Positions 15,647 to 25,591 of a DNA stretch of 43,829 nt are shown one piece after another (position 1 is the first letter of the stretch; every line of letters starts with the position of its first letter). The DNA comes from Enterococcus sp. 5H. GTDB taxonomy: Bacteria > Bacillota > Bacilli > Lactobacillales > Enterococcaceae. A program made the translations under genes and the position numbers. The DNA lies in NCBI RefSeq assembly GCF_028128615.1, contig NZ_AMDP01000051.1, positions 1-43,829 of the forward strand, in the 5' to 3' direction. Below the pieces are notes generated by a model, which made no database searches, was not told the DNA's origin, and saw only the letters and a program-made list of their open reading frames with translations.

Positions 15647-17387
15647 TGGTCGCCAAGGCGGTGTACGTGAAAGTTTAGAAGAAAAAACCATGAATATGGC
15701 TAAGGCAGCTAAAGAATTAATAGAGAGTCATCTTAACTATGCTGACGGGACACCAGTACAATGTGTTATTGCCGATCGTACAATTGGCGGACAAGGAGAT
15801 GCTAGTGCTGTAAGAGAGCAGTTTCAAAAAGAAAATATTATTGCTACACTTTCAGTTACGCCATGCTGGTGCTATGGCACTGAAACGATGGATTTAGATG
15901 CAAATACTATTAAAGCAATTTGGGGATTCAATGGTACAGAAAGACCAGGAGCGGTTTATTTAGCTGCAGCGATGTCAGGATACGCTCAAAAAGGTATTCC
16001 CGCTTTTAAAATTTATGGTCATGATGTACAAGATTTAGATGATAATACTGTGCCGGCGGATGTTCAGGATAAAATATTAACTTTTGCCCGATCCGCAATT
16101 GCAATTGGTCAAATGAAAGGGAAATCCTATGTCAACATTGGTTCATCTTCTATGGGAATTGCTGGATCACAAATCGACAGTAAGTTTTTTAATAACTATC
16201 TAGGAATGAATGTAGAATTTGTTGATATGACAGAAATTCTAAGAAGAATGCAGTTAGGAATCTACGATCAGGCTGAGTATCAAAAAGCATTAAAATGGAT
16301 TGAAGAAAATTGTCAGGAAGGTATTGATATTAATCAAGGCAAAAACTATTCTGACATTATTACAAAATCTAAAATTATTCCTGAAGCAGAGGATTGGGCG
16401 TTCATCGCTAAACAGGCTGTTATAATGCGGGATATTTTATTTGGCAATGATAAACTAGTAAAACTTGGCTGGTTGGAAGAAGCAAGAGGGAGAGATGCAA
16501 TCGCAGGTGGTTTTCAAGGGCAACGCCAATGGACAGACTGGTTGCCAAATGGAGACTTTGCAGAAGCAATGATGGCTTCTACTTTTGATTGGAATGGCGC
16601 TCGTCAACCAACGGCTTTTGCAACGGAAAATGATTCCTTAAATGGAGCATCGATGCTTTTGGTAACATTATTAACAAATAAAGCACCCATTTTTTCAGAC
16701 GTTCGCACATATTGGTCTCCAGAAGCGGTAGAACGAATTACTGGAAAAAAACTTCAAGGAAAAGCTAAAAATGGTCTCCTTCATTTGCTAAATTCAGGAG
16801 CATCGGCTTTGGATGGAACTGGTGCTGTTAAAGATGAATTAGGACAATCTGTTATGAAAGAATTCTGGCAAATGACTGAGGCAGATATCGATCAATGTTT
16901 AAACAAAACTAAATGGTGTCGCGCTAATTATGAATATTTCAGAGGTGGTGGGTTTTCTTCACAATATGCATCAGAAGGTGAAATGCCATTGACCATGCTA
17001 CGCATTAACCTAGTTGACGGAATTGGACCAACATTACAACTGATTGAAGGATTTACATGTGAGTTAGAACAAGAGATTCACGATGTTTTAGATCAAAGAA
17101 CCGATCAGACGTGGCCGACGCTTTGGTTTGCTCCTTGCTTGGAAAACCAAAATATTGATGTATATGAAATGATGAACTATTGGGGCTCAAATCACTGTGC
17201 ATCAGTATATGGACATGTTGGTTCTGAACTAATTACTTTAGCCAGTATGTTAAGAATTCCAGTTTCTTTTCACAATATTTCAAAAGAGCGAATATTTAGA
17301 CCACATGCTTTTTCAGGTTTTGGTACTGAAAATTTAGAAGCTGCCGATTATAAAGCCTGTAACTACTATGGACCGCTATATCACTAA
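15609..17387 (+). CDS. fucI: L-fucose isomerase
   Basis: 592 residues, full length for FucI, the Mn-dependent hexameric enzyme converting L-fucose to L-fuculose. The N-terminus [20 protein letters not shown] is highly characteristic. Metal-binding positions equivalent to E. coli Glu337, Asp361 and His528 are visible in [19 protein letters not shown] and [11 protein letters not shown]. It begins within the kinase gene, so translation is coupled. It stands in pathway order: kinase, isomerase, aldolase. Nothing suggests damage. Confidence 0.96.
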   Translation: [592 protein letters not shown]

Positions 17388-17404
17388 AGATTGGATGTTA
17401 AAAA

Positions 17405-18046
17405 ATGCAAATGATTGAAGAAAGAAAAAAACTTATTGATTATGGAAATAAATTAATAAATGACAATTATACGCTAGGTACAGGAGGGAATTTGAGTATC
17501 TTTGATCGAGAAAAAATGCTGATGTTGATTACGCCTTCTGGTATCCCTTTTCAAGAAATTACCGAGTCTGATTTAGTCTTAATGACTCTGGATGGTACAG
17601 TTATTGAGGGCGATAAAAGACCGTCTAGCGAATGGGTTATGCATAAAATTTTCTATGAAAAAAGAGACGATTTAAATTGCATGATTCATGCCCATACAAT
17701 TTATTCAACAGTTCTTGCAGAATTACGTTGGCCACTCCCTGCAACGCATTATATGATTGCTGTGGCAGGACCGGATGTTCGTTGTGCAGAATATGCAAGT
17801 TATGGAACTCCTGAATTAGCAGAAAATGCCTTTATAGCGATGAAAGATCGTAAAGCAGTTTTATTAGCCAATCACGGAATTTTAGTTGGACACAAGGATA
17901 TTGAAAATGCTTATAATGTGTTAGAAGAGGTAGAATATTGCTCTAATATCTATTACCGAGCGAAAAGTGTCGGAGAGCCAGTTGTACTGTCAGAAACAGA
18001 AATGAAAAAAATGGCAGCCAAATTTGAAACGTATGGACAGGTTTAA
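17405..18046 (+). CDS. fucA: L-fuculose-1-phosphate aldolase
   Basis: 213 residues, standard class II aldolase/adducin length. Zn ligands His95 and His97 (IHAHTIYS) and His157 (LLANHGIL), and the catalytic Glu76 in RPSSEWVMH, correspond to E. coli FucA His92, His94, His155 and Glu73. It splits L-fuculose-1-phosphate into DHAP and L-lactaldehyde. The ribosome binding site is weak (GGATG), suggesting coupling to fucI 17 bases upstream. A rhamnulose-1-phosphate aldolase is a less likely alternative because that family is longer. Confidence 0.92.
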   Translation: MQMIEERKKLIDYGNKLINDNYTLGTGGNLSIFDREKMLMLITPSGIPFQEITESDLVLMTLDGTVIEGDKRPSSEWVMHKIFYEKRDDLNCMIHAHTIYSTVLAELRWPLPATHYMIAVAGPDVRCAEYASYGTPELAENAFIAMKDRKAVLLANHGILVGHKDIENAYNVLEEVEYCSNIYYRAKSVGEPVVLSETEMKKMAAKFETYGQV

Positions 18047-18070
18047 AAACCAAATTACGGAGGGATAAAA

Positions 18071-18775
18071 ATGGGACTTGCATTTTTTGATGAATGCCAA
18101 AAATTAATGAATCTATTGGAAGTACAAGAACGGGAAAATATTTCTAAAGCAGCTGAAATTGTGGCTGAAGGGATTATCAACGGTGGAGTGACACAAGCGT
18201 TTGGCAGTGGACATTCGTATGCTGGAGCTTTAGAGATTAGTGGTCGTGCTGGCGGGTTAATACCGTCAAAAACAATTATGGACCCAGCTGGCGGAATGTA
18301 TGAACAATTTGAAGGTGTGGGGAAAATGTTAGGCCATAAAATGATGATTCAACCTAACGATGTTTTTTTTCTTATTTCCAATTCTGGGCGTAATCCTATG
18401 AGTATTGAACTTGCAGAAATAATTAAAGCACATGGCAATAAATTAATTGTAGTTACTGCATTAGACATCTCAAAAAAGACAACATCACGACATAGTAATG
18501 GAAAGTTATTGTATGAATATGCAGATGTTGTTTTGGATAATCATTCAATTGAAGGAGATGCAGCTTTGACAGTAGATGGAATAGATACAAAAGTTTGCGG
18601 GACGTCATCCTTTGCAGCTACATTATTATTACAGCAAACAATGTATCAAGCATTTGAGCGAATGATAGAATTAGGTTTCGTTCCTCCCGTTTATAAAAGT
18701 GCAAATATCGATGGAGGTATGGAGTATAATTTGGAAATTGAAAAACGTTATGCTGACCGCATTTTCCATATTTAA
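18071..18775 (+). CDS. SIS-domain sugar-phosphate protein
   Basis: 234 residues. The SIS fold is evident: [20 protein letters not shown] near residue 40, [17 protein letters not shown] near 100, then KLIVVTALD. It resembles the UPF0309 type of SIS proteins, which bind or isomerise phosphosugars. ATG follows GGAGGG. As last gene of the fucose operon it may handle the non-fucose sugar phosphate left after fucosidase action (for example GlcNAc-6-P) or act on a fucose intermediate. No catalytic partner such as nagA is in the window. The biochemical role is not determined by sequence. Confidence 0.8.
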   Translation: MGLAFFDECQKLMNLLEVQERENISKAAEIVAEGIINGGVTQAFGSGHSYAGALEISGRAGGLIPSKTIMDPAGGMYEQFEGVGKMLGHKMMIQPNDVFFLISNSGRNPMSIELAEIIKAHGNKLIVVTALDISKKTTSRHSNGKLLYEYADVVLDNHSIEGDAALTVDGIDTKVCGTSSFAATLLLQQTMYQAFERMIELGFVPPVYKSANIDGGMEYNLEIEKRYADRIFHI

Positions 18776-18849
18776 CTAAAAAATAGCGGTTAAGAAAGAA
18801 GCATGGAATCTTGAGAACAAAGTAAGTTCTATTCTGATGTTTACAGCAA

Positions 18850-18890
18850 CGAGCGAAAATCCACGAATTTCATGGATTTTCCTCGTTTTT
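18850..18890 (+). terminator. Terminator of the fucose operon
   Basis: CGAG and GAAAATCCA (18850-18863) pair with TGGATTTTC and CTCG, with one bulged base, followed by TTTTT. It lies between the convergent fucose operon and mvaE. Confidence 0.85.
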
Positions 18891-18909
18891 CAGATATAAA
18901 CACTTTTGG

Positions 18910-21327
18910 CTATTGTCTTAACTCTAATAAATATGACAAAGCTTGTTCTTGATTCATCGTGCCTGTTTTTAGTTTTTCGGTAATAAGTTCGATTTCAGCA
19001 CCTTTTGCACCAATTGACATAGCTAAAGATCGAGCTTGTAAGGACATATGCCCTTTTTGAATACCATCTGTAACTAACGCGCGTAATGCAGCTAGATTTT
19101 GTGCTAGACCAACAGCTGCGATTACTTCTGCTAGTTCTTTAGCTGAAACTATATCTAAAATTTGCAGAGCGGCCTGTGCTTTAGGTAAGACACTAATAGC
19201 GCCGCCAACAGTTCCAATTGCTGATGGTAGCTCTATTGATCCTTGTAAGCCATCTTCAAGTACTTTCCACTGACTTAATCCTTGGTAAGTTTCTTTTGCT
19301 GCAAATGCATGAGCGGCAGCAGCTACAGCACGAGTATCATTCCCCGTAGCTAAAACTACAGCCTCAATACCATTCATAATTCCTTTGTTATGAGTGGCTG
19401 CACGATAAGGATCTAATTGAGCCATTTTTGAAGCAGCTGCAATTTTTTCTGCAACTAGTTTTCCAGATTCCGGATCTCCTGTTTTACTTAACGAAGAGAA
19501 GGTCAGGTGACAAGTTGCGGTTACTAATGATTCTGTTGCAAAATTACTTAAAATGCTAAATAAAATTTCCTCATCAAACCACTGTCGAAATAAATCAGCT
19601 AACCCTTCTAAAATAGAATTAAGAATATTAGCTCCCATCGCATCTTTTGTATCAACAAGTAGATCAACAGATAAAAAACTAGTATCTGCTGGAAAATCAC
19701 GAACTTGAATTCTTTTTAAACCACCACCGCGTTTTACGATAGAGGGATAACTTTTTTCAGCTTGAATAAAAATGTCCGCAGCCGCTTGTTCAATTTTGTT
19801 TTTTATAGGTGTATGATCTGACACGTTCATAAAGACAATTTGACCTCTTAGAAGTCCTTCAGATAAGTTACTTTGAAAACCACCACAACCTCGTGTTACT
19901 TTCGCGCCGTTACTACAAGCTGCAATAACTGAAGGTTCTTCCGTGACCATGGGGACTTGATAATTTTTTCCGTTGACTAAAAGATTTGGAACGATTCCCA
20001 TTGGTAGCGCCATTTCACTAATTTGATTTTCAATTAAGTTGTTAGCAAGGTCTTCGTCTAATGAAGTATTTTCTAATTCTAGTCTATTTTCAGCTGAAAG
20101 ATGTCCTGATTCTTGTAAAAAAGTTAAACGTTCAGCTTTAGATAGCTGATAGAAATTTTTATCTGTCGATAGCTTGGTAGGACGTTCAATAAGTATGGCC
20201 AAGCCTAATCCGCCGCCAACACAAAGTGAGGCAATACCGTATTTCCCGTCCGTATCTTCTAACTGTCTAGCTAAAGTTGCTACAATACGAGTACCTGACG
20301 CTCCTATAGGGTGTCCTAAACTGATACCTCCACCCCAAATATTGAGTTTTTCTTCAGGAATCTTTAGTTCATTTTGAACAACAATAGAAGAGGCAGCAAA
20401 AGCTTCATTGATTTCAAATAAATCAATATCTTCAACATTCATCTGATTGCGTTCCAGTAAAGTTTGAATTGCTTTAATTGGTGAAATACCCATTATTTGT
20501 GGGTCAAATCCAATTTCGGTAACATCCTTAACAATGGCAATATAAGGAAGCTGATGTTTTTCAGCAAAATCTTTTGAAGCTAGTATCATTGCAGCAGCAC
20601 CGTCGCTAATGGTTGATGCATTTCCAGCTGTTACAGTACCGTTTTCTTTAAAAACAGTTTTTAAATTGCTTAATTTTTCAACTGTTGAATCTTTTCGCAC
20701 GCCTTCATCCTGTTCAACAATGGTGCCGTTAATAGATAATGGAAAAATTTCTTTTATAAATTTACCTTCTGTTTGCGCTTTTGCAGCTTTTATTTGCGAA
20801 TCAACTGCAAACGTATCCTGCATTTCACGAGTGACATTAAATTGCTCCGCAACGTTTTCCGCGGTTAATCCCATTGCTTTACCACTAAAAGCATCAGTTA
20901 AACCATCTACCATCATAGTAGGTGCTGGTTTTGAATAGGAATCATCTTCCTTGTATGTGATAGCAGGTGCTGTGGTCATACTTTCTGTACCGCCAGCTAA
21001 TATGACGTCAGCTTCTCCAAGTTGAATGGCTTGTTTAGCTAAACTAATGGCTTTCATTCCTGAGCCGCAAACTTCATTGACGGTAAATGCGGGTACTTCA
21101 AAAGATAAACCACTGTTGATAGCTATTTGTCTTGCTGGATTTTGTCCATTACCAGCTTGTAAGACGTTTCCAAAAATCACCTGATTTATATGTTTTGTTA
21201 CATTTGGGTTCCTTGTAAGTAGCTCTTTTGTAACCAGTGTGCCAAGCTGTACAGCAGATAAAGAGCTTAATTGTCCCCGATATTTGCCATTAGGCGTTCT
21301 TAAAACATCAATAATTACGATTTCCAA
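18910..21327 (-). CDS. mvaE: Bifunctional acetyl-CoA acetyltransferase / HMG-CoA reductase
   Basis: 805 residues. The N-terminal thiolase (~1-385) condenses two acetyl-CoA: Cys87 in NEVCGSG, His in [11 protein letters not shown], Cys in [11 protein letters not shown]. The C-terminal class II HMG-CoA reductase (~400-805) makes mevalonate: Glu in [16 protein letters not shown], Lys in [11 protein letters not shown], Asp in ATGNDTRAV, and His in [11 protein letters not shown]. This fusion is characteristic of enterococci. The start is TTG at 21327 after GGAGGTG. It is divergent from mvaS, so both upper mevalonate enzymes share one intergenic control region, 21328-21509. Confidence 0.97.
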   Translation of the reverse strand: MEIVIIDVLRTPNGKYRGQLSSLSAVQLGTLVTKELLTRNPNVTKHINQVIFGNVLQAGNGQNPARQIAINSGLSFEVPAFTVNEVCGSGMKAISLAKQAIQLGEADVILAGGTESMTTAPAITYKEDDSYSKPAPTMMVDGLTDAFSGKAMGLTAENVAEQFNVTREMQDTFAVDSQIKAAKAQTEGKFIKEIFPLSINGTIVEQDEGVRKDSTVEKLSNLKTVFKENGTVTAGNASTISDGAAAMILASKDFAEKHQLPYIAIVKDVTEIGFDPQIMGISPIKAIQTLLERNQMNVEDIDLFEINEAFAASSIVVQNELKIPEEKLNIWGGGISLGHPIGASGTRIVATLARQLEDTDGKYGIASLCVGGGLGLAILIERPTKLSTDKNFYQLSKAERLTFLQESGHLSAENRLELENTSLDEDLANNLIENQISEMALPMGIVPNLLVNGKNYQVPMVTEEPSVIAACSNGAKVTRGCGGFQSNLSEGLLRGQIVFMNVSDHTPIKNKIEQAAADIFIQAEKSYPSIVKRGGGLKRIQVRDFPADTSFLSVDLLVDTKDAMGANILNSILEGLADLFRQWFDEEILFSILSNFATESLVTATCHLTFSSLSKTGDPESGKLVAEKIAAASKMAQLDPYRAATHNKGIMNGIEAVVLATGNDTRAVAAAAHAFAAKETYQGLSQWKVLEDGLQGSIELPSAIGTVGGAISVLPKAQAALQILDIVSAKELAEVIAAVGLAQNLAALRALVTDGIQKGHMSLQARSLAMSIGAKGAEIELITEKLKTGTMNQEQALSYLLELRQ

Positions 21328-21509
21328 AACTACACCTCCAATATGAAATATACCACGGTTTGGAGAAAAAGAATACTCTATAAAACTGAATCAAAAAAAT
21401 TCTGTAAATTCTTTAATAATCTTTAATTTGATCTTTTTTTCCCTATTTTAATCAAAACTATGATAAATTATTGTAGTATGATAAAGAGAAATACTTTAGG
21501 AGGTATAAA

Positions 21510-22661
21510 ATGAACGTTGGCATAGATAAAATTAGTTTTTTCGTACCACCTTACTATGTGGATATGACAGATTTGGCTTTAGCAAGAGAGGTTGACCCAA
21601 ACAAATTTCATATTGGGATTGGGCAAGACCAAATGGCGGTAAACAAAAAAACACAAGATATTGTGACTTTCGCTGCAAATGCTGCTAAGAATATTCTGAC
21701 AGAGGAAGATAAAAAGCAAATTGATATGGTGATAGTCGGCACAGAATCAGGAATTGATGAGTCAAAAGCTTCTGCTGTGGTTTTACATCGTTTATTAGGG
21801 ATTCAACCTTTTGCCCGTGCTTTTGAAATAAAGGAGGCTTGTTACGCTGGGACAGCAGCTTTACAATTTGCGATTGCACACATTCAAACACATCCAGAAA
21901 GTAAAGTTTTAGTAGTTGCTTCTGATATTGCAAAATATGGGTTATCATCTGGTGGCGAGCCGACACAAGGAGCAGGAGCCGTCGCAATGCTTATTTCAGC
22001 TGACCCAAGAGTTTTACAACTAAATAATGATACTATTGCTTTAACTCAAGATATTTATGATTTTTGGCGTCCTGTGGGACATGATTATCCAATGGTGGAT
22101 GGTCAATTGTCCAATGAAACCTACATTCAAGCTTTCCAAACAATCTGGGAAGAGTATCAAAAGCGATATAAGAAAACTGTTGCAGATTTTCAGGCACTAG
22201 CGTTTCATATACCTTATACAAAAATGGGTAAAAAGGCTTTGCTAGCTGCTTTGGAAAATGAGTCGGAAACTGAACAGGAACGTATCTTATCAAAATATGA
22301 ATCCAGTATTGTTTACAGCCGAAAAATTGGTAATTTATATACAGGATCGTTGTACCTTGGTTTAATTTCATTATTGGAAAATGGACAGTTAAAAGCAGGC
22401 GAACAGATTGGTTTATTTAGTTACGGATCAGGTACAGTGGCAGAATTCTTTAGCGGGACACTTGTTGAAAATTATCATGAACAATTACTTACTAACCTTC
22501 ATCAAAATCAACTGACTGCACGAAAAAGATTATCGATTAGTGAGTACGAAGAAATGTTTAATGATGTTTTAGATGTTAATGCGGATAATAATTATGAAGA
22601 TACGCTTCTGTATAGTATTGCTTCCATAACAAATACAATAAGAGAGTATAAAGAAGATTAA
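21510..22661 (+). CDS. mvaS: HMG-CoA synthase
   Basis: 383 residues. It condenses acetyl-CoA with acetoacetyl-CoA to HMG-CoA, between the two MvaE activities. Catalytic Cys111 (IKEACYAGTAAL) and Glu79 (VGTESGIDESK) fall at the same numbers as in the characterised E. faecalis enzyme. The His in AFHIPYTKMGKKA is also in place. ATG follows AGGAGG. A TATGAT -10-like hexamer lies about 30 bases upstream of the start. It ends in a strong terminator at 22769. Confidence 0.97.
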   Translation: MNVGIDKISFFVPPYYVDMTDLALAREVDPNKFHIGIGQDQMAVNKKTQDIVTFAANAAKNILTEEDKKQIDMVIVGTESGIDESKASAVVLHRLLGIQPFARAFEIKEACYAGTAALQFAIAHIQTHPESKVLVVASDIAKYGLSSGGEPTQGAGAVAMLISADPRVLQLNNDTIALTQDIYDFWRPVGHDYPMVDGQLSNETYIQAFQTIWEEYQKRYKKTVADFQALAFHIPYTKMGKKALLAALENESETEQERILSKYESSIVYSRKIGNLYTGSLYLGLISLLENGQLKAGEQIGLFSYGSGTVAEFFSGTLVENYHEQLLTNLHQNQLTARKRLSISEYEEMFNDVLDVNADNNYEDTLLYSIASITNTIREYKED

Positions 22662-22768
22662 TAGAATGCTGAAAAAGTAGGGTTAACTTTAACATTTTAT
22701 ATCGTGTTGGTTTAAGATGGAATAATTAGAAAATATCTTCATTAAGAATTAAATGTTTAGTTGGATAT

Positions 22769-22803
22769 TAAAAGCCTGAGTCGTAAATTCTCAGGCTTTT
22801 TTG
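22769..22803 (+). terminator. Terminator of mvaS
   Basis: AAAAGCCTGAG (22770-22780) pairs perfectly with CTCAGGCTTTT, followed by a T-run. Confidence 0.9.
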
Positions 22804-22867
22804 CATAGTTTTAAAGCGAAACAATAATAGTAATTATAAATGATATTTTATCTAAATAGATTGATTG

Positions 22868-23023
22868 TTAGAAAATGTGATTTAAAATATAGCTGAAAAT
22901 CAGTATAAAAATAGAAAAAACGAAATAAGATATTGCGATATATGCGTATATAATATTATTTGAAAATTTATATTTTCTTAATGATACAAATCCCAAAACG
23001 AAAAATATTACAGATAAAATCAT
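22868..23023 (-). CDS. Small membrane protein, 51 residues
   Basis: An unlisted short ORF from ATG 23023 to TAA 22868. It has GAGGTG nine bases upstream and an extended -10 promoter at 23047-23055. The product has two hydrophobic segments (MILSVIFFVLGFVSL and IIYAYIAISYFVFSIFILIF) separated by RKYKFSNN, a two-helix hairpin. No family is recognised. The complete promoter/ribosome-binding-site/ORF arrangement makes it more than chance, but the AT-rich composition favours hydrophobic codons, so it needs homologues for confirmation. Confidence 0.5.
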   Translation of the reverse strand: MILSVIFFVLGFVSLRKYKFSNNIIYAYIAISYFVFSIFILIFSYILNHIF

Positions 23024-23046
23024 ATATAATTACACCTCTTAGAATA

Positions 23047-23055
23047 ATTATATCA
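23047..23055 (-). promoter_or_regulatory. Extended -10 for the small membrane protein
   Basis: TGATATAAT on the minus strand (23055-23047), 24 bases before the ATG at 23023, with AGAGGTG between. The -35 is weak. Confidence 0.5.
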
Positions 23056-23132
23056 TCTAAGTATATAAAATGAATATAAAATGTGTACAAAAAAAATAAT
23101 TTTGGGATATTATTGATTTTTAACTTTTTGAT

Positions 23133-24014
23133 TTATTTATCAGTAATAAATGAATAAAGAATGTCTAAAAATTTTTTTGCCGCTTTTGATTGAATTTGAT
23201 TGTTTTTCCAAATAACTGCCAGACCTGCTTCTAATGTTGGTTTAAGTGGTCTAAAACAAAGAGGAGAGTGTTCATCAGTAGTGATTATTTTGTCGAGACA
23301 TAGGGCATATGCTACTTGTTCATTAACAAGTAAAGATGCATTGAAAAGCAAATTATAGCTGCCAATAATATTTAACTCATTCAGACTTTTTCCAAACCAG
23401 TTTTCTAGTTCAGAGCTTGTCTTACTTTGTCGGGAGATAAGTAAAGGGATCTCATGTAAATCTTGTGGCATTATATACTCTTTTGAAGCTAAATCACTAT
23501 TACTTGGTACCAATAAGCCCCAACAATCTTTAGCTGGAAGTTGAATAAAGTTATACTTTTTCTTGTCTACAGGTTCAATAACTAGTACAAAATCCAGTAG
23601 ACCATTATCCAGTTTTTCTGAGAGTTCATCAGCATTTCCACTGTGAAGATGAATTTTAACGTCTGGATAATTATTGATGAGCTGATGAATTATTTTAGCT
23701 AGGAAACTCATCGCGTGACTTTCTCCTGCTCCAATATGAATATCACCGCTAATATGTTCTTCTTTAGATAAATTTGACGTCGTTTTTTCTACTAAAGTAA
23801 GTATTTCTTTTGCCTGACTTACTAAATAGCTTCCTTCCTCCGTAAGGGTTATTTTTCGATTTCCTCTTATAAATAAAATTACTCCAAGCTCTTCTTCTAA
23901 TTCCATTAATTGTTTGGATAATGTAGGCTGGGTAAGATGCAGCATGTTAGCAGCTTTAGAAATAGTGCCTTCTTGAGCAACGGTTATAAAATATCTTAAA
24001 GTACGTAAATCCAC
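23133..24014 (-). CDS. LysR-family transcriptional regulator
   Basis: 293 residues. The N-terminal LysR helix-turn-helix is textbook (LRYFITVAQEGTISKAANML, then LTQPTLSKQLMELEEELG). It is followed by a substrate-binding domain with IHIGAGESHAM and the usual alternating pattern. The start is GTG at 24014, after AGGAGG. It is divergent from the SDR/acetyltransferase pair, the standard arrangement for a LysR regulator and its target. The effector is unknown. No terminator was noted at its 3' end. Confidence 0.88.
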   Translation of the reverse strand: MDLRTLRYFITVAQEGTISKAANMLHLTQPTLSKQLMELEEELGVILFIRGNRKITLTEEGSYLVSQAKEILTLVEKTTSNLSKEEHISGDIHIGAGESHAMSFLAKIIHQLINNYPDVKIHLHSGNADELSEKLDNGLLDFVLVIEPVDKKKYNFIQLPAKDCWGLLVPSNSDLASKEYIMPQDLHEIPLLISRQSKTSSELENWFGKSLNELNIIGSYNLLFNASLLVNEQVAYALCLDKIITTDEHSPLCFRPLKPTLEAGLAVIWKNNQIQSKAAKKFLDILYSFITDK

Positions 24015-24125
24015 GTAAATCCTCCTATTCGTTTTTTCTATACATAAATATTCAATATAGATATTTGTTATTTCAACTATAACATTTTATGATAAGGATA
24101 GAAATAATTTTTAGGAGGAGCCTAT
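24015..24125. promoter_or_regulatory. Divergent LysR/SDR control region
   Basis: An AT-rich spacer with partial dyads such as AAATAT (24046-24051) and ATATTT (24061-24066). It is a plausible LysR binding region, but no operator is distinct. Confidence 0.3.
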
Positions 24126-24860
24126 ATGAATATTAAAGATAAAGTTGTTATCATTATGGGAGCATCAAGTGGTATAGGAGCAGCTACTGCGATAAAATTG
24201 GCCCAAAAGGGAGCTAAATTAGTGTTAGCTGCACGAAGGCTGGAGCGTTTGAAACAAGTAAAAGAACAATTTCCAGAAGTAGATATTCTTATTCAAAGAG
24301 CAGATGTTCAAAACTTTGAAGATATTCAAAGAGTAGTTAAATTAGCGATGAATACATTTGGAAAAATTGATGTGATGTATAATAATGCGGGTATTATGCC
24401 TACCGCACCATTAAGTGAAGTAAGAAGAGATGAATGGCAGCATATGCTGGATGTTAATGTTATGGGTGTTTTAAATGGAATTGCAGCAGTACTGCCTGTA
24501 ATGATGGAACAAAAAGCAGGACATATTATTGCAACTGATTCGGTAGCAGGTCATGTTGTTTATCCAGATTCAGCTGTATATTGTGGCACGAAATTTGCTG
24601 TTCGTGCAATTATGGAGGGCCTGAGACAAGAGCAACGTGGGAATAATATTAAATCTACAATTATTTCTCCAGGAGCAGTTCAAACAGAATTATATCAAAC
24701 CATTAATAATAAAAAGGTGGCGAAAGAATTGCATGCAGCTCAAAAAGAGTGGGGGCTAACTTCAGAAGATATTGCTGAGGCTGTCATTTATGCAATTAAT
24801 ACAGCCGATCATGTTTCAGTAAGTGAAATGATTATTCGTCCAACAAAACAAGAAATTTAA
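24126..24860 (+). CDS. Short-chain dehydrogenase/reductase
   Basis: 244 residues. A classical SDR: cofactor loop MGASSGIGAATA near residue 12, NNAGIMPTAP near 88, catalytic Ser in ATDSVAGH, and Tyr and Lys in YCGTKFAV. An Arg pair in the AARRLERL segment suggests NADP(H) preference. The start follows AGGAGGAG. The substrate cannot be inferred. Transcribed with the downstream acetyltransferase (17-base gap) and probably controlled by the divergent LysR protein. Confidence 0.9.
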   Translation: MNIKDKVVIIMGASSGIGAATAIKLAQKGAKLVLAARRLERLKQVKEQFPEVDILIQRADVQNFEDIQRVVKLAMNTFGKIDVMYNNAGIMPTAPLSEVRRDEWQHMLDVNVMGVLNGIAAVLPVMMEQKAGHIIATDSVAGHVVYPDSAVYCGTKFAVRAIMEGLRQEQRGNNIKSTIISPGAVQTELYQTINNKKVAKELHAAQKEWGLTSEDIAEAVIYAINTADHVSVSEMIIRPTKQEI

Positions 24861-24877
24861 ATGATGAGGTGAAAATT

Positions 24878-25441
24878 ATGGGGAATAATATAATCGATCA
24901 ATTAAGATTTGATAGTCCGATACTGCCTGATGATCCACTTTACAGTAAAATTCATGAAATAGTTGAAGAAAATATGCCAGAAGTGCTAAAACTTAGTTCA
25001 GGTTATCTTTCTCAAAAAGAAATACAAGTGGTTCTTTCTAAGATTATCGCTAGTCCAGTTGATGAAACTGTCTCAGTTAGGTTACCTCTATATACAGATT
25101 TTGGCAGACATCTTAATTTAGGAAAAAATATTTTTATCAATAGCGGAGTAATGTTTACTGATTTAGGTGGTATTTATATTGAAGACCATGTGTTAATCGG
25201 TCCAAAAGCCAATATTTTAACAGTGAATCATCCAACTGATCCAAAAATCAGAAGAGGACTAATTTTAAAGCCTGTTGTTATTAAGAAAAATGCTTGGATT
25301 GGAGCGAACGCGGCCATCTTGCCCGGAGTAACAATTGGAGAAAATTCAATTGTTGCAGCGAATGCCACTGTGACAAAAGACGTACCAGAAAATGTGATTG
25401 TTGGAGGAACACCTGCAATCATTATCAAAAAAATTGGCTAG
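24878..25441 (+). CDS. Sugar O-acetyltransferase, left-handed beta-helix
   Basis: 187 residues from ATG 24878, six bases after GAGGTG. Hexapeptide repeats run through the C-terminal half (LGKNIFINSGVMFTDLGG, ILPGVTIGENSIVAANATV, VPENVIVGGTPA). The active-site His pattern LTVNHPTDP is that of maltose/galactoside/NodL acetyltransferases using acetyl-CoA. The N-terminal ~55 residues differ from the usual maltose-acetyltransferase cap. It probably acetylates a small sugar or alcohol. It is operonic with the SDR. Confidence 0.85.
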   Translation: MGNNIIDQLRFDSPILPDDPLYSKIHEIVEENMPEVLKLSSGYLSQKEIQVVLSKIIASPVDETVSVRLPLYTDFGRHLNLGKNIFINSGVMFTDLGGIYIEDHVLIGPKANILTVNHPTDPKIRRGLILKPVVIKKNAWIGANAAILPGVTIGENSIVAANATVTKDVPENVIVGGTPAIIIKKIG

Positions 25442-25557
25442 AATCATCAGTTTTGAAGAGACTTTAAAAAGGTTTTTTGTAATTTAAGGTAGATTTAAGG
25501 TTGAGAGCTTATGATGTACTCAACCCTAATAAACCAACTTTTCATATTTTTCCTTTT
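25442..25557. other. Intergenic stretch with a 7-bp inverted repeat
   Basis: GGTTGAG near 25499 and CTCAACC near 25519 form a hairpin. No U-tract follows. It precedes the terminator at 25558. Confidence 0.4.
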
Positions 25558-25591
25558 CCCATCTCATCCCAATTGAGGTGGGTCTTTTTTT
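25558..25591 (+). terminator. Terminator of the SDR/acetyltransferase unit
   Basis: CCCATCTCA (25558-25566) pairs with TGAGGTGGG (one G-T pair), then TC and seven T. Confidence 0.85.

Noticed and set aside
20174-20938. Plus-strand open frames of 67 and 109 codons opposite mvaE
   Set aside because: They are antisense shadows of a conserved coding region with no ribosome binding site or family resemblance.
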